60,000 nt of DNA from Takakia lepidozioides (lineage: Eukaryota; Streptophyta; Takakiopsida; Takakiales; Takakiaceae), in NCBI GenBank assembly GCA_030704615.1, contig CM060733.1, positions 24,678,001-24,738,000 of the forward strand, in the 5' to 3' direction. How positions within the stretch are numbered: position 1 is the stretch's first letter; every line of letters begins with the position of its first letter. The notes beneath the pieces are model-generated. The model was not told the origin of the DNA, did no database searches, and was given only the letters and a program-made list of their open reading frames with translations. The position numbers and the translations under genes were made by a program. Shown here piece after piece: positions 53,249 through 60,000 of this stretch.

Positions 53249-54973
53249 ATGGAAGTGGAAGTGACTGTCCTATCAAAAAGCATGGTGGTTCCCACGCCAC
53301 GTCCTCACGAGAGCCGGGAGTTGCAGCAGCTCCCACTTACCAGCCTCGATCTCCGCTTCGACCTCCGCATGACAACATTTTCTCCCCTCAGGTGGGTGCT
53401 CCTGTTTGATGCAAGCGCTGAAGAAGACCTCATTGTGGAGCAGTTCAATGAAAGACTGAGGGAGAGTCTCTCAATAGCGCTGGCAGACTACTACCCATTT
53501 GCAGGTAAATCATCCACCCTTCAGTAGTACCAATGCCATAGCGGCTACAGTACTATTTATGTGATTATCAAAGTCTGTCATGCCAGCTTTGGTATATATA
53601 AGCTTCGTGGAAACTGGATAACGACGTTGGGAGACCATGACATGTCATGCAGGGCGGTTTGTACAAGAATTCGGGCAGACAGCTGTGGACTGTAATGACG
53701 CAGGGGTGGAGTTTGTTGAGGCTTCAGCTCCCATCAGTGTGCGTGAGCTAAGTAATTACAACATGGCTGACATGTATCAACACTTTGCCCAACCAATCCC
53801 CTTCAATCCCAGGGACGAGGGGCATACCCGCGGCCCTCTTTTCGGTGCCCAGGTCAGCTTCCTTTATCTGTGTCATTAAATGGCTCTATTTCAGGTGTGA
53901 AGGTGATGAGCACATTCCATGTGCAATTGTAGCTTAGTACTTTTTGGAGTGCAAATGTGACACAATTGGAGTTTCAGAGTGATGTCAATTCTCTTTGAAA
54001 TATGCAGATCACTCATCTCAAGTGTGGCGGCTATGTAGTTGGTTATGTCTACTTCCATGCAGTCGCAGATGGAATGACGCTGTGGCAATTTCTCAAGTCA
54101 TGGGCAGAGGTCGCACGTGGGGAATGCATCTCCCTTCTTCCCAATTTTAGCTCACGAGCAAATGTAGTCAAATTGGCGTCAGAGTCAGACAACTCAGATT
54201 GGAAAGAAATTGCCCTTCCAAAAATTTGTATTAAGAGATTACCGTTGTTGGGTAATCGTTGTGTCGAGCATTCAAAGGGTCCTCATGCGACTGCCCTGGA
54301 CTCTACAACTTTGCACATTCTTTTTGATCTACTGATGCAAAAGAAGCTCAAAGACAAAGCATTGGAGGATTCACCAGATGGGCCTCCGTTCAGTTCTTAT
54401 GTAATGATCAGTGCACATGTCTGGAGGGCCATTATCCGGGCTCAATTGCTTGCAGATACGGAGGAAACTCGCTTCTTCAGTACCATCAATTGCAGGAAAC
54501 GGTGGCCAGAGCTCCCTCAGAATTATTTCGGAAATGCAATTCTCGACGCAGTGGCAGTCACCACCGTGAGAAAGCTTTTGGGAAATAAAATCTCATATGC
54601 TGCAAACCTGCTGCACAAGACCATTGCAGATTGCACTGCACAACACATCAAGTCTTATTTTACCATGACGGAGAAAGGAAAAAAGGAATGGATCATTGTC
54701 CAAGATTCCCGACCTTTTACCGATGTCATTACAGGTGGTTCAACTCGATTCCCAAGTCTTGAGCAATGTGACTTTGGATCGGGCCCGGCTTTTGCTAATA
54801 TTGCTCTGTTACCCAAGGGAATTCCTTGTTCTAGGATCGGTTTCATACCAAAGCATAGTGATGAAACAATAGAAATAAACTTCAAACTGCCTCATGATGT
54901 TGCGAAGAGACTGCAGAAAGATCCAGACTTCATATCTTGTGTATCATCTGTCACCGCTGCTACACACGGATAG
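53249..54973 (+). CDS. BAHD acyltransferase, three exons
   Basis: BAHD enzymes move acyl groups from CoA thioesters to alcohols or amines in plant secondary metabolism, usually in the cytosol. Exons are 53,249-53,504, 53,653-53,852 and 54,008-54,973, with GT-AG introns of 148 and 155 bp and consistent phases, giving 473 residues. The catalytic HxxxD motif is HAVAD (H169-D173). The structural DFGWG motif appears as DFGSG (from residue 407). Text such as LTSLDLRF, LADYYPFAGR and FSSYVMISAHVWRAIIRA fits the hydroxycinnamoyl-transferase-like branch, but the acceptor cannot be deduced. No stops or frameshifts; it looks functional. The ATG at 53,249 gives a normal family start. Confidence 0.9.
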
Positions 54974-57813
54974 GTCTTGTTGTATAACTTTCTAAGTGGC
55001 TGTAAAGTGATTAACATAATTATGGCCTGAGTATAAGAATACCTGTGACAAATCCCAAATTCTGTGCACTAATGGGGTTGGCTCATTTGTATAGAAAGTC
55101 TGTAGATGAAACCGTAAACTTGTACCATTGCTTGGCAATGTGTCTCTATGCATGGTGTGGCTCAATGCATCAACTAGACCGCATGAACTGCATCTTGTTT
55201 ACATATTTCCTCTATAAGTATGGATGACATATGCCATCTACACCTTGTCTTGAGCTAATTCATTTGCCAATTTCCAGAGACCCTTTGCTTAGTCCTGCTT
55301 TGGGTAGGTAGGGTTCTACACACTAATCCAGATGGCACCTTTGTGTATGATTAGTTATCAATGTAACAGAAAGTTTTAAGGAAACAAAAAAACATAGAGA
55401 GGGATTAGTTAGAGCCTAACTGAACTTGGCTGAAATTTAAAAGAAAAAGGCCAAGGATGCACACATGAAGTGCATGGTATGAGGGCAAACAGCAAAAGTG
55501 GTTGAAGAATTGAGAGAGGATTGAAGAGAGCATTGATGAGAGGATAAGAAGTAGAAATAAGCTTATTACCTACAATTAACCTTTCACTGATTCCCAGGGA
55601 CTCAACAAATGCTGTAGGTGTTGAACTAATTTTGCAGGCACATGAACAGTAATGAGAGACTGTGGATTACTAACGACAAAGCTACAGGAGTGGGTAGGTG
55701 GTCAACTGGAAGGAGCAGCTGCACTACTTCGCCATGAAACTGGTGGTGATGGCAGAGGCCGTATTGATAAATGAGGGAGGACTGGTATCACATGAAGGTT
55801 AACAAAGCAGAATTCTCCAACTCAGAGAATCTGAGCACCTCTGGAAAACCAGTGAGATAGAACCTCCATTGATAACTAAATAACCGTATTGGGGAACAGC
55901 CTAGCTAATTGATTGAAGTTCTGAAATATACAAAATTGTGGATAGTGGGCCATCTCTTGAATGGAGTTGCTCTGTATGATTGAAGTTTGACATGCTACTG
56001 CACCTTCAGCACTTCAAAGCCCAGTTGTTGCTGTATTACTTCTAAGGAGACTGTTTATCTTGTCAGTAGTCTTATCCCAAAACAACCTTGGACATCCTTA
56101 AGCTCTTGAAATGCCTGGTCACTGGCTGAGTTCTGGCTTGCACTGTCCTGCAAAACCCAGATAGAGCCACACCAGGATCACGTACACAACTCTCATTCAC
56201 AGTCATATGTTTTGGTTCATGGTGGAACAATTTGTGAGCTGATTCGGATCTACTCTACCACAATCTACCTGCACGCATAGAGATGAGTCATATATCTATT
56301 TTCAATTTGTCTGTTTGATACAAGTCAGCCTACATCCAGTATGCTAATTGAGGGAGTAAAAGTCAGAGAGAAGCAAATGCAACAGAAGGCGATAGCAGCA
56401 CACTCAAAACGGGAATATAAACCTTCATTCTACATCAGAGGAAGGCCTCTTTTACGAGAGAAGGATAGGGTTGATGGAGAATGAACAGCAGAGGAAGAGG
56501 TACACCCACCACCAGGTTCAGCACACCCACATCAACAAGTTCAATGCTATAACCAGTCCCTTGTTTGTGCCTTAAACTGCACACAATATCTCTTCTAGGC
56601 ATATTGCATTGATTGTTATGCTCATGAGAAGCTCATTTGTGGTTGGGGTTTAGTCGTGTGGGGGGCTGGCATACATCTATGTTGGCTTGGCGAACAATTC
56701 TTTCAGGACTTGGTTCAAAAGCTTGTGTGGCATTGTCAGGACAACTGAAGGAATGCCAAATGGTGTCCACCAGGTTGGTTCCAGCCCATTGTATCATGCT
56801 GGCACCTTTTGAATTGTTGCTTGGCCCATCATTCTTTCAATCTAATTTGCAACAACTCACTATGACATATCCACCATAAGTTGTGTCCACATGCCAAAAG
56901 CCTAAGACTAAGAAAAGGTCTTGGGTCGCATGCTTGGAACTGTTTTGTGGGTAGAGTGAGTTCTCAGGTAGAGTCTTCCTCCCTTCACAGAGTAAATGCC
57001 AAGTTGAGATAACACAATGGCACATGACAAGGTAGCTTGAGTCCTAGCTTTACCGGCGTGCAGTCCAGTGGAAGATGACATGCATCAATTACAACCAAAC
57101 ACTGTCAATGTCATGAGCCATGCAATTAAGTTGCGGGTACCATGGCATGCGACCAGCAAGATGGTTGGGACGTTTGGACATGGAGTCCATGCTGCCCAAG
57201 ACATTGATTCCCAGCAGCAATCAGCAGGCTCCGGTGGATGTTTTCAGGGTTTTCTGCTCTTACTCATATCTTACTCTCATTTTTACCCATCGGCCTGATG
57301 TACATCAGAGCTGAAATAAACTTCAATAAGACAACCATGTAACATTTCAAACATTGTTTGATTCAAAAAGAAAGACCTTCTGGAGAATTGACACAATCAA
57401 TGCAGGAAAGAAAGCCTCTTAGATGGAGCCTCTCATGTGTGCTTTTGATACAGATCTTATTACAAGTCACCCCTGTTTAAGCAGGATGGGATCAGCAGGG
57501 ACACTGGAGTGTTATCCAGCACACCCATAAAAGGTGGGTGTGGATATATCCAATGTATGACAGACACCATAAAATTTGCAAATGTCTCCACAGACACCAA
57601 AGTCTAAGTGAAAGAGCTTGCTCAAAGTGGTCCACCCAACCTGTCTGAGAGAAAAAGCTACGACTCTGCTAACAGCCAAAGATTGTGAGGAGGTGGCCCA
57701 AAAACTTTCAATTGCCTTCGAATGTGTCATGAAGTTGCAGGATATACAGCTGTGACGAAGACAACGCTACTTCAGAAACTGTAGCCCATGAGGTATAATC
57801 AATGCAAAAGTAC
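54974..57813. other. Intergenic, nothing firmly recognised
   Basis: No clear gene. A minus-strand frame at 57,512-57,730 (KAIESFWATSSQSLAVSRVV) lies downstream of the unknown gene at 57.8-59.5 kb and could be one of its later exons. Frames at 56.6-57.3 kb show no known domain. Confidence 0.3.
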
Positions 57814-59525
57814 CTCAGCAACAGCCCTGTTGATATCACGCAGCGATTGTTTGGCGATCAAATTATCAAACTGCTGAGAGACAGATTCACATTTTGCTGC
57901 GGATTGCATTCGCCATTGCTGCTGCCATTTGTGCTTCAACCCCATGCATGTCCTCTGACTTACGCCATCATCCATTGCAAAGCTATGCTTGAACTCCCGA
58001 AAATTTTCATCTTTGTGGCCACTCTTCGCGCTGACTTTCAGAGTAGACAGTGGTTGGTCGACTTCAGAACATCCAAACGTTTCCATCTGTACCATGGTAC
58101 ATCTAGAAATTTCTGCTCCCCCTGACAAAAAAGCAGAATCGCCACCCTCGACATCTGTTGCATTAAGGGATGTCACTACCATATTGGTGGTTTCTACGTT
58201 AGCCAACATTGCATCTGAACCACATAAGTCCACCTTATGATCATCTTGAGTATCCTGTAGCTGGGATCCACAGCTGTGACACCCTCCATTCAAAATGCAC
58301 AAAAAGCAGTCAACACATATCGATGTAAAGGAGAACTCCATGCAAGTTTCGGGGTAACTGCATAGAGGGGGAGAGGAGACAATAGCCATGCACCTACAAT
58401 TCAACCATTAGTGAATAACAGTAACTGGCTGCTAAGACTCCCTCTGACCTTATCAGCTTGGGTGCAATTGTGCTGGGTTTCAGTAATGTTTCCAAAAGAG
58501 GCAGATGACTAAGCCAACAAACAGCATACCTTGGCAGTCAACCTTGTCTGGTATAATAAGACAATACAGCATAAGCAACAGAGAAGAATTTTTGTCTACA
58601 TAGTGTAATCTAGAGCAAGGACAAGAAATGCACAAAGAAAGAACAGATGAGAAGAAAACCTGAAAGAGAAAAATAGACAGAAGAAAAGCTAATGAGGGAA
58701 TCAAAGTGGTCTAAAAAAGCTCCCCACTCGTGACATCAACAATCTGTCCATGATCATTTTGATTAGACCAAAGGCTGTCTACAACATGTGAACATACCAT
58801 TCAAGTTTGTCTCCAGCACCGCCTCCTCTCTTCCGTTTACGCCTGTACAAACCCCTTTCTTCATCCTTGCACTGTTCAGAACTCAAGGATTCAAGTTCGG
58901 CAGCAGCTTCCAAGAGGCTTGAACTATGCACAGTTGGGGACTGGTCATGCAGAGCAGATGACTGAAAATCTACCTGTTCCAGTCTTACAAATGCAGGCGA
59001 TGCATCGAAACAATGGTCTTCTAACATTTTGCAGTCGCTCCCTTTCTCCAAGTGGCATGTGCCACCGTGCCTACTATTTGCATAAGTGGGGGATGTTGTG
59101 TTAGTTGCCACAGCTTGTTGGTTGGGGCCACAAGAGAAGCCGTGGCCACTGCTTATGCAAATGAGCATTGCCGCAACTTCCTCCTCGCTGCTGCTGTCAA
59201 TCGCACCACCACTGATGGCATCAACACTACTGCCAAAGCCAGCACTGTCGCTGCTGATGCAAGGCCGCAACCTTCGGACTGTCCGATGCTTCTTGAATGA
59301 TGCAGGTGGTAAGTCCCCTATCACTGTTTTGTCTGCCAGTAGCTGTGCAGTGCCTCCTATGTCACTTTGAGAATGCTCTTTGCATCCACTTCCCACGTCT
59401 GCTGCTGACAGCAGCTCCAACTGTAGCTTCAGTTTTGGCTCATGGCTGCATGGATTCAAACAAGGAGTCACACAAAATCTACCTGTGGAGCACTTAACAT
59501 GATAGAGCGGGTGGCTTTCTTTCAT
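57814..59525 (-). CDS. Unrecognised gene, at least two exons
   Basis: Two long minus-strand frames are joined by a consistent splice: exon 58,798-59,525 ends GAATG|GTATGT and exon 57,814-58,393 starts after TTGTAG, together restoring a Trp codon. The second ends at a good donor (GAG|GTACTT). The first exon is Ser/Ala-rich with FKKHRTVRRLRPC, an acidic SSEEEVAAMLIC segment and a basic RRKRKRGGG signal that looks nuclear. The second has a Cys-rich part (CVDCFLCILNGGCHSC) and a charged helix LKHKWQQQWRMQSAAKCESV. The ATG at 59,525 may be the start or may lie in a retained upstream intron; an acceptor-like CCACAG at about 59,479 is an alternative. I do not recognise the protein. Confidence 0.5.
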
Positions 59526-59539
59526 TTTTCAAAAATCGC

Positions 59540-59770
59540 CACAAGGGCCACATGTAGATTCTACCCAGCGCCCATGTGGCCGAGAATAACGAGGTGGCAG
59601 GGTTAGAAAAGTGGCTTATATAACAGGTGGCATGTTTTAACAGGTCCAAGTAGGTAAAATCAGGCTCCTGATATTCAAATACTGGCGCTTTCTCGCGAAT
59701 TTTTTGATTTTTACCCCCCATAATCCCTTCCTAGTAGCTGACCCATTTTCCAGGTCAAAATCTGGCGACT
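59540..59770 (-). repeat. Dispersed repeat R2, copy 3 (inverted)
   Basis: The reverse complement of this stretch aligns with 39,820-40,035: it shares the AGTGGCTTATATAACAGGTG/CCACCTGTTTAAATAGCC region, TGATATTCAAATACTGG against its complement, and CCATTTTCCAGGTC. It abuts the 5' edge of the unrecognised gene. Confidence 0.7.
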
Positions 59771-60000
59771 TTTCGCAAACGGTGATAGAGGTAACTTAAG
59801 TGTCTGTTAATAGAAAGATATCATAGGAGTTATCAGATTCCTCTTTTGGACCATTGAGAGATTAAGAGCATGGCCTATTTTCAACAGTAACCAAATCCAT
59901 ATGCGGAGTCAGCATTGAAACCTTATGGAAAAGGTATGTACTCAACAATGGTAAGATATGATTCTAAAGCTGTCAGAAGCATCATTGTTTCTCTAGCTTT
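59771..60000. other. Window end, nothing recognised
   Basis: No gene or repeat is identified in the last 230 bp. Confidence 0.3.

Overview
The window is nuclear DNA of a land plant. It holds intron-containing genes for chloroplast and secondary metabolism, pentatricopeptide-repeat (PPR) fragments, a phytocyanin relic, and a dense layer of plant transposons (chromovirus, Tat-like Ty3, MULE, CACTA, PIF/Harbinger, LINE, SINE). Large repeat-filled gaps and non-angiosperm-looking PPR and Tat-like sequences suggest a fern or other seed-free vascular plant; that assignment is inference.

Layout. 0.3-1.4 kb: PPR and phytocyanin relics. 2.5-5.1 kb: a cluster of broken fragments resembling organellar single-stranded DNA-binding (OSB) proteins, minus strand. 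6.1-8.1 kb: decayed MULE transposase with AGACTG-rich DNA. 8.3-23.5 kb: a Ty3/gypsy chromovirus (minus strand) with paired LTRs, a GACTT target duplication and an initiator-tRNA-Met primer site. It is broken three times: by a second, Tat-like Ty3 element (13.7-21.0 kb), by a 1-kb palindrome-rich insertion in gag (21.6-22.6 kb), and by a small inversion around the protease (about 12.9-13.2 kb). 23.9-25.7 kb: LINE fragments. 25.7-32.8 kb: SINE-type and other dispersed repeats around a 4.3-kb non-autonomous CACTA-like element that carries a 165-182-bp tandem array and an OSB gene fragment.

The right half holds the genes that look functional. They are a seven-exon beta-carotene 3-hydroxylase (34.4-37.7 kb, minus), a two-exon cupin-fold protein with a probable plastid-targeting region (50.4-51.3 kb, minus), a three-exon BAHD acyltransferase (53.2-55.0 kb, plus) and at least two exons of an unrecognised gene (57.8-59.5 kb, minus). 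Between them lie a PPR fragment, a PIF/Harbinger fragment, tandem repeats and dispersed repeats.

Nothing suggests the genes act as one pathway or cluster. The main interest is the transposon layer: stratified insertions datable by target duplications, a retroelement with its extra RNase H domain placed before gag, gene-fragment capture by a CACTA element, and a SINE family whose tail appears to move without its tRNA head. All calls come from reading the sequence; no database search was run.
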